Shown: positions 29,335 to 37,031, counted from the stretch's first letter. The stretch: DNA of 37,031 bases from Patescibacteria group bacterium (GCA_023380935.1 JAMCST010000013.1:1-37031); one strand, 5' to 3'. Numbers and translations are program-made. The notes: generated by a model not told the origin, from the sequence alone.

Positions 29335-30042
29335 ATGAAACTAAAAGATAAAGTCATCGTACTTACTGGCGCGAGCGACGGCATCGGCAAACAGATCGCT
29401 CTTAAACTGGCGGAAAAGGGGGTAAAACTGGCTTTGATCGCCAGAAACTCTTCCGGCCTCAAAACAACTCAAAAAGCGGCCCTAAACAAGGGCGCCGCCC
29501 AGGTAATATGCTATCCATGCGACCTACGCAAGTTAAACCAGATTAATGTAGTGGTAGAACAAATCCTGACTGACTTTACCCAAGTCGACGTTCTTCTTAA
29601 CGTGGCGGGGATATGGCAAAAAATGATGCCGTTAGAACAAATCGAGGCAACGGTGATTGACGATGTCATACAGACCAACCTAACCGGACTGGTGCACTGT
29701 ACCCGTCTATTACTGCCCTATCTAAAAAAACAGCCGGAGGCAGCCATCGTCAATGTGGTGTCCAAATCGGGCGTGGTCGCTCAAGCCGGCCAGTCGATTT
29801 ATACCGCCAGCAAATACGGAGCTCGTGGATTCACGGACGTACTTAAAGCCTATCTGAAAGGCACTAACGTTAGAGTCGCCGGAGTATACCAAAGCGGCAC
29901 CAATACCGACATGTTTGCTAAGGTAGACGAACACCCGCCAGTGGAGAAATTTACCGATCCGGAAGATTTAGCCGATGTTATTGTGTTTATGCTATCTCGA
30001 CCACCCAAGATCTGGATACACGAACTGCAGGTAGAATACTAA
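29335..30042 (+). CDS. Short-chain dehydrogenase/reductase
   Basis: 235 residues. TGASDGIG is the NAD(P) site, NVAG the structural motif, YTASK the catalytic Tyr and Lys, and S of NVVSKSG the catalytic Ser; all intact. It would reduce or oxidise a small hydroxyl or keto compound; NADP preference is suggested by ARN after the second strand. The ATG begins 4 bases after the tRNA-Gln discriminator (or 1 base after CCA), so the mRNA 5' end is probably made by tRNA 3' processing. No separate promoter is visible. Confidence 0.93.
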   Translation: MKLKDKVIVLTGASDGIGKQIALKLAEKGVKLALIARNSSGLKTTQKAALNKGAAQVICYPCDLRKLNQINVVVEQILTDFTQVDVLLNVAGIWQKMMPLEQIEATVIDDVIQTNLTGLVHCTRLLLPYLKKQPEAAIVNVVSKSGVVAQAGQSIYTASKYGARGFTDVLKAYLKGTNVRVAGVYQSGTNTDMFAKVDEHPPVEKFTDPEDLADVIVFMLSRPPKIWIHELQVEY

Positions 30043-30103
30043 GTATAAGATTAATCACAAGATTCCCAACGACGGTAATCAAACTGAAAAATTAATGTAA
30101 CCA

Positions 30104-30691
30104 ATGACTAACGTAGAACAACTAACTAGGACGCAGCAGTCTTTCATGCTGGAAACTCCCCGTTGGGTTCCTTGTGGCGACAGCGGCCTATTCCGAAAAG
30201 TCGTCAATCACGTAGTAATAAAAGGCAGGGGGCGAGGCGCCAGAAAAACCCGTATCCCGGTTGAGTGGGAGTTTCAACAGGGATTTGACGGCGATCTACC
30301 TTACCGTAAGGTGGCGTTTTTTCCTGACCCAACCAATCCCTTACCGCTTTTTACCTTGCAGACCAAAACCCTAGCAGTTGATATCAAATTAGAGGTCGTG
30401 GTCAAACAAGCGAGCGGTAGCTACCTTGTTACCTATGGAGCAAACGGGGAACTGAAAACGCAAGAAAAATTAGACGATCTCCCGACTGATTATCAAGCTG
30501 TCACGCTCGATGGTCCAATACCAACTTTCATCAAGCCGGCATATATTATTGAATATATCTCGCTTTGGATGCACACGCCTATTCCCCGACCGCCGATCAA
30601 CAAATTGTTACAAGAAACAATGGTACACGAGGCGCCTGAAGGAGAAGGTGCACAGGCTCAACTTAACCGCTGGACATCCAGACTCTATTAG
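30104..30691 (+). CDS. Hypothetical protein, 195 aa
   Basis: A mixed alpha/beta protein with VIKGRGRGARKTRIPVEWEF near residue 39 (a basic loop) and YIIEYISLWMHTPIPRPPIN further on. No signal peptide or membrane helix. I do not recognise a family. The basic Gly/Arg loop may contact nucleic acid. It follows the SDR by 61 bases, with a weak TAATGT at leaderless distance. It lies just before the tRNA-Lys transcript. Confidence 0.6.
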   Translation: MTNVEQLTRTQQSFMLETPRWVPCGDSGLFRKVVNHVVIKGRGRGARKTRIPVEWEFQQGFDGDLPYRKVAFFPDPTNPLPLFTLQTKTLAVDIKLEVVVKQASGSYLVTYGANGELKTQEKLDDLPTDYQAVTLDGPIPTFIKPAYIIEYISLWMHTPIPRPPINKLLQETMVHEAPEGEGAQAQLNRWTSRLY

Positions 30692-30724
30692 TCGTGCGCT
30701 TTAGTTGCGAATTTCTCCCCTCGT

Positions 30725-30733
30725 TGTTAGAAT
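30725..30733 (+). promoter_or_regulatory. Extended -10 of the tRNA-Lys/nucleotidase transcript
   Basis: TGTTAGAAT, about 19 bases before the first base of tRNA-Lys. Confidence 0.6.
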
Positions 30734-30752
30734 ATAAAGCATTCATTTTAAC

Positions 30753-30825
30753 GGGTCCATAGCTCAATTGGTAGAGCAGCAGCCTTTTAAGCTGTTGGTT
30801 CTGGGTTCGAGTCCCAGTGGGCTCA
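30753..30825 (+). tRNA. tRNA-Lys (TTT)
   Basis: Acceptor GGGTCCA/TGGGCTC with wobbles, anticodon loop CTTTTAA (anticodon TTT), T-loop TTCGAGT, discriminator A30825. CCA is not encoded: the next bases are C and then ATG of the nucleotidase. Confidence 0.93.
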
Positions 30826-30826
30826 C

Positions 30827-31405
30827 ATGCACATCGGCGTTGACCTTGATGCGGTTCTGGCTGATCTGATTACTCCGCTTATCCAGTATCATAATCGCGT
30901 TTACCAGACTAACCACCGGTTAAGCGATCACACCGTCTATGACTTGTCGGTATTGTGGGGCTGCTCCGGCCAGGAAACCTTGAAACGGTTGCATGACTTT
31001 TATGTCAGTCCCGATTTTTTAGCCGTCAAACCGTTACCCGGCGCCAAAACCGGCATCGCCTATTTATCAAGCAAACATAAACTTAGCCTCATTACTTCCC
31101 GACCTCACTCAATTTCCGCCCTGACCAACGCCTGGATCAGCCAGCATTTTCCCAACCGCTTCAGCGCCATTCACCATACTAACTGGGTGGCAAAAAATCC
31201 TCGGGAGCCCAGACAGAAAAAATCGGCCGTCGGCCAGGCGCTGGGGATTGACGCAATGATCGAGGACGCCCTTGAGTTTGCCCTTGACCTGTCAACGGCC
31301 AATATCCGGGTGTTTTTGATGGATATGCCGTGGAACCAAACCAACCGCTTGCCAAAAAATATTGTCCGGATACGTCATTGGAAAGAGATTGGTAAATACT
31401 TATAA
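30827..31405 (+). CDS. HAD-family 5' nucleotidase-like protein
   Basis: 192 residues. MHIGVDLDAVLADL carries the DxDxVxxD motif I of the NT5C/deoxyribonucleotidase branch, LSLITSRPH is motif II and MIEDALEFALDLS the acidic last motif; a helical cap lies between. It would dephosphorylate (deoxy)nucleoside monophosphates. The ATG starts 1 base after the tRNA-Lys discriminator, so the message is probably generated by tRNA 3' end cleavage. The end runs to 34 bases before the next leaderless gene. Confidence 0.85.
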   Translation: MHIGVDLDAVLADLITPLIQYHNRVYQTNHRLSDHTVYDLSVLWGCSGQETLKRLHDFYVSPDFLAVKPLPGAKTGIAYLSSKHKLSLITSRPHSISALTNAWISQHFPNRFSAIHHTNWVAKNPREPRQKKSAVGQALGIDAMIEDALEFALDLSTANIRVFLMDMPWNQTNRLPKNIVRIRHWKEIGKYL

Positions 31406-31423
31406 ACGACGTCAAAATGATTT

Positions 31424-31432
31424 TGCTATAAT
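31424..31432 (+). promoter_or_regulatory. Extended -10 of the IMPase-Nudix gene
   Basis: TTGCTATAAT region: TGn plus perfect TATAAT (31427-31432), 7 bases before ATG 31440. It excludes the in-frame upstream start at 31362, which would overlap the nucleotidase. Confidence 0.8.
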
Positions 31433-31439
31433 TGGGCCT

Positions 31440-32672
31440 ATGAAGGCGGACTTTGATCTGGACGAAGTTGAATCCTCTCTGATCCAACTGGTTAAGGAGG
31501 CGGGGATTATATTGCGGCGATACTTTGAGTCGGGAGGTTTTACCCAGAGACAAAAGGCTGGCGTCGACTTTACCACCCAGGCTGACTGCGAAGTGGACCA
31601 GTTCCTCAAGGACAAACTCGCCAAAAAATACCCGAATAGCAATTTCCTTACCGAAGAAAGCGCGCCGGCCGATTACGCGTCATTAGCCGACAAGGGAAAC
31701 CTTTGGGTGATCGATCCGTTAGACGGGACGATTAACTTCTCCAGGAAACACTCCAATTTTGCCATATCGATTGCCTTAATGGACCATGGGCACACAAGAT
31801 TCGGAGTCGTCTATCTTCCGGCCGAAAACAAGCTTTATTTTGCCCGTTCGGACAAGGACGCCGCTTATCTTAACGGAGAGAAGATTAGTTGCTCCTCTAC
31901 TGCAGCATTGCGGGAAACCGTCGTTGCCTGCGACTGGGCCTGGGATTTGGATAAACGTAAAACTCTTGTTGCCTGGCTTGGCCGGCTATCCGGCCATATC
32001 CGCCAGATCAAGTCGATGGGAAGCGCCGCTTCCGACCTGTGCTCGCTTGCGGCTGGAAAAATAGATGTATATATTCATTCGGGTCTCAAACCGTGGGATG
32101 CCGCTGCGGCCGGCCTGATCATAAAAAAAGCCGGCGGGGTGGTGACATTACCCGACGGTTCACCCTGGTCTCCCTTCCAACCAGGCATCTTGGCATCAAA
32201 CAAAAAACTACATCACCGAATTATTAGACTCGTTAGCCCTCAATCAACTGCCACTAAAGTTATGAAGTCGCGAATCGTGGCCAGCGTCATAATTGAGAAG
32301 GACGGTAAAATTCTGCTGGGCCGCAAAAAACCCGGCACTTTCCCCTATCCGAACTGCTGGATCATCATCGGCGGCGGTGTGCGTCTAGAAAAAGAGACGG
32401 TTGAAGAAGGACTAAGGCGCGAGGTGCGCGAAGAGGCGAACATTGAGATCGCCGACCTGAAAAAACTCGAGTTTGCCGAAGACAACGAACCAAACAAACA
32501 CGGAGAAATGACCCATTATCTCTTTTTAACTTACTTAGCCCGATACCAATCCGGCACGCCCACTCCGGGAGATGACGTAAACGAACTGCGTTGGTTTAGC
32601 AAACAAGAGCTAAAAACGATTAAAATTTCCCGTCCGTCAATTATCCGCTTTAAACAGTTAGGATGGCTATGA
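31440..32672 (+). CDS. Inositol monophosphatase-family/Nudix fusion protein
   Basis: 410 residues. Residues of about 1-270 are an IMPase-type phosphatase: FLTEES and WVIDPLDGTINF (metal ligands), GSAASDLC and KPWDAAAAGLI (second metal Asp). Residues of about 275-410 are a Nudix hydrolase, with a complete box from GGGVRLEKETVEEG to LRREVREEANIEI (Gx5Ex7REVREEx). One chain thus joins a phosphomonoesterase and a pyrophosphohydrolase; it could convert a nucleotide-linked compound in two steps. The next Nudix gene is translationally coupled. Confidence 0.9.
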   Translation: MKADFDLDEVESSLIQLVKEAGIILRRYFESGGFTQRQKAGVDFTTQADCEVDQFLKDKLAKKYPNSNFLTEESAPADYASLADKGNLWVIDPLDGTINFSRKHSNFAISIALMDHGHTRFGVVYLPAENKLYFARSDKDAAYLNGEKISCSSTAALRETVVACDWAWDLDKRKTLVAWLGRLSGHIRQIKSMGSAASDLCSLAAGKIDVYIHSGLKPWDAAAAGLIIKKAGGVVTLPDGSPWSPFQPGILASNKKLHHRIIRLVSPQSTATKVMKSRIVASVIIEKDGKILLGRKKPGTFPYPNCWIIIGGGVRLEKETVEEGLRREVREEANIEIADLKKLEFAEDNEPNKHGEMTHYLFLTYLARYQSGTPTPGDDVNELRWFSKQELKTIKISRPSIIRFKQLGWL

Positions 32673-33157
32673 AAAAATCGCGTAATATTGTCGTCACATT
32701 GGAATGTTTTGTAAAAAAAGACGGCAAATATCTGATGTTGCACCGCGCGCCGGAAAAACGCATCATGCCTGATGTCTGGATGGCGCCGGGCGGCCACCGG
32801 GAGTTCAATGAGGGCCTATTCGCCTGCGCCCGACGCGAGGTGATGGAAGAAACCGGACTGCGGATTAAGCATCTGAAGATTAAGGCCACGGGTTGCGCCT
32901 ACTTGCGGGATCTGAACCAGGAATTTTACTTTCATTTCTTGGTCGCCGACTGTGCCGGCGGCCGGCTCAAACCCAAGGCTGATGATGGCGAGTTTGTCTG
33001 GCTGACGCCGCAGCAGATTTTGCGCCAAAAAAACTTGTTGTCGGAGCTGAAAACTATGCTTCCCTACGTTTTTCAAAACAACCAATCGGTCGTTTCCTTC
33101 CGCGCCGTTTACGAAAAAGGCAACCACCTCAAGGAACTGGAGGTCGAAACTCCGTAG
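32669..33157 (+). CDS. Nudix hydrolase
   Basis: 162 residues. APGGHREFNEGLFACARREVMEETGL is the Nudix box (split here as GGHREFNEG and REVMEETGL), close to the MutT/8-oxo branch. It would hydrolyse a nucleoside diphosphate linked to another moiety. ATG 32669 overlaps the preceding TGA (ATGA), so it is preferred over ATG 32663. A palindrome follows the stop and probably ends the transcript. Confidence 0.9.
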   Translation: MKKSRNIVVTLECFVKKDGKYLMLHRAPEKRIMPDVWMAPGGHREFNEGLFACARREVMEETGLRIKHLKIKATGCAYLRDLNQEFYFHFLVADCAGGRLKPKADDGEFVWLTPQQILRQKNLLSELKTMLPYVFQNNQSVVSFRAVYEKGNHLKELEVETP

Positions 33158-33161
33158 GGAT

Positions 33162-33191
33162 TTCTTTCAGTTAATTAATTAACTGAAAGAA
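33162..33191. terminator. 30-bp perfect palindrome between convergent genes
   Basis: A symmetric sequence with core AGTTAATTAATTAACT and TTCTTTC/GAAAGAA arms. It lies between the ends of the Nudix and Dus genes, so it may end both transcripts. The core also occurs at 13965-13988. Confidence 0.55.
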
Positions 33192-33197
33192 TGTTGC

Positions 33198-34313
33198 CTA
33201 TGGCGCGTACTGCAAAATAATGTGTTTGATCGATGCAAGCGAGTCGGCTTTCATTAACTTGTCACGCATCTCGGCGGCGCCGGCGAACCCTTTGCAGTAC
33301 CAGGTCAGGTGCTTACGCATCGGGAAGATTTTGAGATCGGGCCGGTAGGCTAAGAATCGCCGACAATGCTCAACCATCACCTGAAAACGCTCTTGAGTGG
33401 TGGGTGTTTTGCCGGCAAAAACCCAAGGATTGCCCAAGGCCGCCCGGCCGATCAAAACGCCGTCAACCCCATATTGCTTAGCTTTGTCTTTGGCATAGCT
33501 CACTGATTTTATGTCTCCGTTACCGATTAGTAACGTCCGGGTTTTTTTACACAGTTTAGCTGCCAGAGCAATCTCGTTCCAATCTGCACGCCCGTGGTAT
33601 AACTGTTTTAATGTCCGTCCGTGAAGAGTGATTGCTGCCGGTCCAGCTTCTAATAGTTGACCGATCCATTGCTCGGTAATCGGCTTGTCATAACCGATGC
33701 GCGTTTTGACCGAGATTGGAATTATATGACGAACAACAGATTCTGTCAGTCGCTCTCCTTCCCGCCAGTGCTTCTTTGTCCGCGCTGTCGGGAACCCTTC
33801 CGCGACTGCCACCTGTTGTGTATTTACTTTAAATACACGAATGAAATTTAATATACTTTCACTCAACCCAACCCTACTAGCCAACTTCCCCTCTCCCCAG
33901 TCTTTGGCCGCTTGTTTACAGCTTTGAATAATTTGTTTTGCCGGTGCTGGATTGAGAATTAAACCGGCTCCGCCGCCGCGCTTGGTTACGCCCCGATCCG
34001 GACAACCCATATTAATATCGACTCCGTCATAACCCAGTTCCGCCGCCACAAACACTGCCTGATAAAACGCGGCCGGATCAGTACCGAAAAACTGGGCGAC
34101 TCGGGGTGTCTTGGTTTGGTGATGCCTTAGGGAATACAACACTTTAACGATACCCTTTTTTATCGCTGCCACCGGCACAAACTCGGTAAAAATCACGTCC
34201 GGATGGCCATACTTATCGGTAATCTCACGCATTGCTCCATCGGTCACCCCATCCATCGGCGCCAGGCCGATAAGCGGTTTTTTGAGCTTTTCCCAGAAAC
34301 TGTCGGTTGGCAT
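33198..34313 (-). CDS. dus: tRNA-dihydrouridine synthase
   Basis: 371 residues. LIGLAPMDGVTDGAMREI is the FMN-binding start, DINMGCPDRGV has the catalytic Cys, ISVKTRIGY and ITLHGRTLKQLYHGRADW are FMN/tRNA segments, and LIGNGDIKS with GVLIGRAALGNPWVF closes the barrel. It reduces uridines in tRNA D-loops with FMN and NADPH. A segment of about 45 residues (FIRVFKVNTQQ to ESVVRHIIP) is inserted before the RIGYDKP strand and is not in common Dus proteins. The strong barrel motifs make the assignment safe. Confidence 0.93.
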   Translation of the reverse strand: MPTDSFWEKLKKPLIGLAPMDGVTDGAMREITDKYGHPDVIFTEFVPVAAIKKGIVKVLYSLRHHQTKTPRVAQFFGTDPAAFYQAVFVAAELGYDGVDINMGCPDRGVTKRGGGAGLILNPAPAKQIIQSCKQAAKDWGEGKLASRVGLSESILNFIRVFKVNTQQVAVAEGFPTARTKKHWREGERLTESVVRHIIPISVKTRIGYDKPITEQWIGQLLEAGPAAITLHGRTLKQLYHGRADWNEIALAAKLCKKTRTLLIGNGDIKSVSYAKDKAKQYGVDGVLIGRAALGNPWVFAGKTPTTQERFQVMVEHCRRFLAYRPDLKIFPMRKHLTWYCKGFAGAAEMRDKLMKADSLASIKHIILQYAP

Positions 34314-34354
34314 AGTGTTGCAATAATTCTGCGGATTGATTTTTTGTTTGATAG

Positions 34355-34363
34355 TGATATATT
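34355..34363 (+). promoter_or_regulatory. Extended -10 of the 34371 gene
   Basis: TGATATATT (TGn plus TATATT), 7 bases before ATG 34371. It sits between the divergent dus start and this gene. Confidence 0.6.
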
Positions 34364-34370
34364 ACTATAT

Positions 34371-34658
34371 ATGCCGGGAGGAAGAGTAGAAATGGAGCCG
34401 GAAAGCGCCACCGTAACCGTAACGCGGATCAGACACGACGTAACCGGAGACACGATCAGATACGACAATCACGTCGTTGGCGGAGAGATGCCAACTGGCG
34501 TAGTCGGTTGTCAACTTAAATCCGGAAACGAACTGATTTTATGGGATCTAGGAGCGGCGTTGGTATTAATGGCTAGTTCTGTTTGTAATGCCTGCCCGGC
34601 GGCCACTGGTTGTTTTGTCGCTTCCTTTCCAAGCCTGTCCGATCTCAGTACCCGTTAA
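34371..34658 (+). CDS. Small Cys-containing hypothetical protein, 95 aa
   Basis: The start is ATG 34371, given by the -10 box. An in-frame start at 34203 would run inside the dus gene and is rejected. The protein has a strand-rich start (ESATVTVTRIRHDVTGDTIRYD), then a hydrophobic stretch and CNACPAATGC, in which CxxC plus a third Cys could bind zinc or iron. It is not long enough for a known enzyme family and I do not recognise it. It converges on leuS, 29 bases away. Confidence 0.6.
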   Translation: MPGGRVEMEPESATVTVTRIRHDVTGDTIRYDNHVVGGEMPTGVVGCQLKSGNELILWDLGAALVLMASSVCNACPAATGCFVASFPSLSDLSTR

Positions 34659-34687
34659 TTGAAAACCAGCCGACGATCAAGATTGAC

Positions 34688-37031
34688 TTACTGGTTTTCC
34701 ACCACCAGGTTAATAATCTTGTCTTTAACGTAGATAACTTTGTAACGGTGATTGCCGATCGTCTGTTTTATTTTTGTGATACCCAACGCCCGCTTGACTA
34801 CATTTGCTTCACTGGCCTGTGATTTTTTGACCGCCACAGTAGCCCGCAGCTTGCCGTTGATCTGAACCGGAATGACTAGGTCAACGTCACCGATTTTGAT
34901 GGCTGCCGCGGTTGGCCAACGGGAAAGATGAATCGAGTGTTTTTCCCCAAAAATGCTTCTCCAGATTTCCTCGGTAATAAACGGGGCAAACGGTGCCAAA
35001 ACCTGTAAAAATTGTTTGGCGCGGTCGGGCGATAACGCGATTTCTCCCGTTTCCGACTGACCGGTGGTTTCCCACTGGTTCAAAAACTCCATCATTGCCG
35101 CAATTACCGTGTTAAACTTCATCTTTTCCATGCCTTGACTGGCTTTGTCAATGGTCCAGGAAAGTTTATTAATTAATTCAAAATTGGTTGGTAAAGACGA
35201 CCGTGAAGTCTGACGATATGGTTGATAGAGTTGCCAGACGCGCTGCAAAAAACGGTAGACTCCCTGCAGGGCCCGGGTCGACCAGGCAATTTCCAGATTA
35301 AACGGCGCCATAAACATTTCATACAGACGCAAGGCATCGGCGCCGTACTCCTTAACCACGTCATCCGGATTGATAACATTACCCAACGACTTACTCATTT
35401 TCCGGTGATCCTCGGCCAACACCATGCCGACGTTACGCAGTCGGATAAACGGCTCGCCAAAATCCAGCAGGCCCAGCTCCTGGAAAGCCTTGACCCAAAA
35501 ACGGGCGTATAACAAATGTAACACCGCATGCTCAGCTCCGCCGATATACCAGTCAACCGGTAACCAGCAAGAGCCAACACGATCCAACTGCGATCGCCAA
35601 GTTTCCAAAAATGGCAACGAAGACGCTTGTTTTTGAGTCAATCGCTTGGGGCCCCGTTGGGGTGAAGCGGACGAAAAAACCCGGCGTCGAATGTCTTGAT
35701 TTTCTAGGGCAAAGGCCAAAAAATACCAGCAGGAACCGGCCCAGTTGGGCATGGTATCGGTTTCCCGGCTGGCCGGTCCGCCGCAACGGGGACAGGTAGT
35801 GGCAACAAAATCACCGATCTGGACCAGCGGTGACGCGCCGGTGGCCGTCGGCTCGTAGCTTTTGACATAGGGCAACTTCAAGGGTAACTGATCGTCGGGC
35901 AGCGGAAACCAACCGTCAAGACCATCTTTGCTTTTTGACGCGACACCTACCAGACGTTTTTTCGCTTTTTTATCGCTCCAGTAGTTAATCTTTTTATCGG
36001 CACAGGCTTGACAAAAAACCATCGGGATCGGCTCACCCCAGTAGTGTTGTCGGGAAAAGATCCAGTCGTGCAGATGATAGCTGATCACGCGTTTCCCCCA
36101 GCCCTTTTCCTCCAGGTGGTCCATAATCTTGTTGGTGGCCGCATGAATATCCAAACCGTTCAAAAACTCCGAGTTGATCATCGTCCCCTCGTCTTCCTGA
36201 ACCTGGGCGACTTGGGTAATGGCGCCGCGGTCGCCGTCTTTGCCCACCACCACGCGCACCACCGGAATCCCAAAGGTCTGGGCGAACTCAAAGTCGCGCA
36301 GATCATGACCGGGTACGCCTACTACTGCGCCGGTCCCAAATCCCATCAAAACAAAGTCGGAAATCCAAACCGGCAATAACCGGCCGTTGAGGTTGTTTAC
36401 CGCATGAAAGCCGGTAAATACCCCGGTTTTTTTGCGGCCTTCGGCCTCGCGTTCCATTTCGGATTTACGTTTGGCCGCCTCGACATAGTCTTTAATTTCT
36501 TTAAGTTTACCTGCCGGAACGGTCAGTTTTCGGTCAATAATGGCGTTAACGAACCCATGCTCCGGCGCAATCACGATGAAAGTGGCGCCAAAATTGGTGT
36601 CGGGACGGGTGGTAAAACAAGTGATCGTATCAATTACCTGAAACGATGAGGAGACAAAATTTTGAGCGACTTTCTGTTTGACAAGCGATGGCGAGGAGTT
36701 AAGTCGCGATAAAATTTTCGTCGACTCATCGGCAGAAATAACCTGATAGTTAATATCAATCCCCTCTTTTCTGCCAATCCAGTTTTTCTGCATTTCCAGT
36801 ATGCCGGTCGGCCATTTTAACTGTTTTAAATCATGCAGCAGCCGGTCGCCGTAGGCAGTAATGCGGAATAACCATTGCGGCAGTTCGCGTTTCTCCACGA
36901 CGTTTCCACACCGTTCGTGCGTACCGTTGGGTAGCACTTCTTCTTCGGCCAGACCGGTTTTGCATTTCGGACAAAAGTTAATCGGCGCGTTTTTTTTGTA
37001 TAGTAATCCGGCCTTAAACAGCTGGATAAAC
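34688..37031 (-). CDS. leuS: Leucyl-tRNA synthetase, N-terminus cut by the window edge
   Basis: The frame runs from the right edge (first whole codon at 37030) to TAA 34688-34690, about 780 residues. FIQLFKAGLLYKKNAPINFC lies in the Rossmann fold, CPKCKTGLAEEE is the zinc-like knuckle, FTTRPDTNFGATF the editing domain (CP1), CPRCGGPASRETDTM the second zinc site, and DHRKMSKSLGNVINP the KMSKS loop. The missing start would hold the HIGH motif. It charges tRNA-Leu, and tRNA-Leu(CAG) is encoded here at 16070. No sign of a frameshift. Confidence 0.96.
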   Translation of the reverse strand, partial: FIQLFKAGLLYKKNAPINFCPKCKTGLAEEEVLPNGTHERCGNVVEKRELPQWLFRITAYGDRLLHDLKQLKWPTGILEMQKNWIGRKEGIDINYQVISADESTKILSRLNSSPSLVKQKVAQNFVSSSFQVIDTITCFTTRPDTNFGATFIVIAPEHGFVNAIIDRKLTVPAGKLKEIKDYVEAAKRKSEMEREAEGRKKTGVFTGFHAVNNLNGRLLPVWISDFVLMGFGTGAVVGVPGHDLRDFEFAQTFGIPVVRVVVGKDGDRGAITQVAQVQEDEGTMINSEFLNGLDIHAATNKIMDHLEEKGWGKRVISYHLHDWIFSRQHYWGEPIPMVFCQACADKKINYWSDKKAKKRLVGVASKSKDGLDGWFPLPDDQLPLKLPYVKSYEPTATGASPLVQIGDFVATTCPRCGGPASRETDTMPNWAGSCWYFLAFALENQDIRRRVFSSASPQRGPKRLTQKQASSLPFLETWRSQLDRVGSCWLPVDWYIGGAEHAVLHLLYARFWVKAFQELGLLDFGEPFIRLRNVGMVLAEDHRKMSKSLGNVINPDDVVKEYGADALRLYEMFMAPFNLEIAWSTRALQGVYRFLQRVWQLYQPYRQTSRSSLPTNFELINKLSWTIDKASQGMEKMKFNTVIAAMMEFLNQWETTGQSETGEIALSPDRAKQFLQVLAPFAPFITEEIWRSIFGEKHSIHLSRWPTAAAIKIGDVDLVIPVQINGKLRATVAVKKSQASEANVVKRALGITKIKQTIGNHRYKVIYVKDKIINLVVENQ

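Noticed and set aside
31362-31439. Extension of the IMPase-Nudix protein upstream
   Set aside because: It overlaps the nucleotidase by more than 40 bases and lacks any homologous pattern; a promoter lies at 31424-31432.
34203-34370. A longer form of the 34371 gene starting at 34203
   Set aside because: It would lie inside dus on the other strand, and a promoter ends just before 34371.

Overview
The window looks like a piece of chromosome from a small-genome monoderm bacterium, most probably of the Candidate Phyla Radiation (Patescibacteria). The evidence is the combination of compact genes that often overlap at their ends, eukaryote-type hexokinase, sortase, SipW/TasA-type secretion, MreB, UPF0200-like kinase, tandem long NDP kinases, TrmB-type regulators and very short intergenic gaps. 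UGA is used as a stop (for example at 27859-27861 and 32670-32672), so this is not a UGA-recoding lineage. No rRNA or marker that fixes the class is present, so the assignment is inference.

Layout. 1-4510: three glycosyltransferases (the first only as a tail), a small conserved-looking protein, a membrane-anchored GH18-like protein and a glutaredoxin-like protein with a Pro/Thr tail. 4516-5297: an IS200-like (RAYT) transposase bounded by 23-bp direct repeats. 5303-5563: a minus-strand tRNA cluster in which a complete tRNA-Trp lies inside the anticodon loop of a second tRNA. 5615-9436: L,D-transpeptidase, a 2-deoxyribosyltransferase-like/RHH protein, a TrmB-like regulator and unknown genes. 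9728-12043: a TasA/camelysin-like secretion locus with two signal peptidases. 12048-16951: metallopeptidase, GNAT, histidine phosphatase with a tiny membrane protein, DUF1599, hexokinase, a structured RNA with tRNA-Leu and tRNA-Ser, and an HD protein. 16946-20339: a second TrmB regulator, unknown genes, a nucleotidyltransferase and a WecG/TagA glycosyltransferase. 20603-23734: MreB diverging from a PEGA protein, a sortase and tRNA-Arg. 23877-27020: dTMP kinase with an altered P-loop, two NDP kinases, a UPF0200-like kinase and an unknown gene. 27035-34658: prepilin peptidase with M16 protease, tRNA-Gln with an SDR, an unknown gene, tRNA-Lys with a HAD nucleotidase, an IMPase-Nudix fusion, a Nudix hydrolase, Dus and a small Cys-containing protein. 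34688-37031: leucyl-tRNA synthetase, cut by the window edge.

Two themes recur. First, about 23 genes have a -10 hexamer ending only 6-12 bases before the ATG, often with a TTGACA-like -35 at 16-18 bp or an extended TGn motif. Transcription would then start at or a few bases before the A of the ATG (leaderless mRNAs). This rule also corrects several starts. Second, some mRNAs begin directly at tRNA 3' ends (SDR after tRNA-Gln, nucleotidase after tRNA-Lys), so tRNA maturation would itself create a leaderless message. The most unusual object is the tRNA nested in a tRNA at 5303-5481.

Functionally the genes cover envelope building (glycosyltransferases, L,D-transpeptidase, MreB, sortase, SipW/TasA, prepilin peptidase), nucleotide handling (Tmk, two Ndk, UPF0200-like, Nudix, HAD nucleotidase, deoxyribosyltransferase-like) and translation (tRNAs, LeuRS, Dus).
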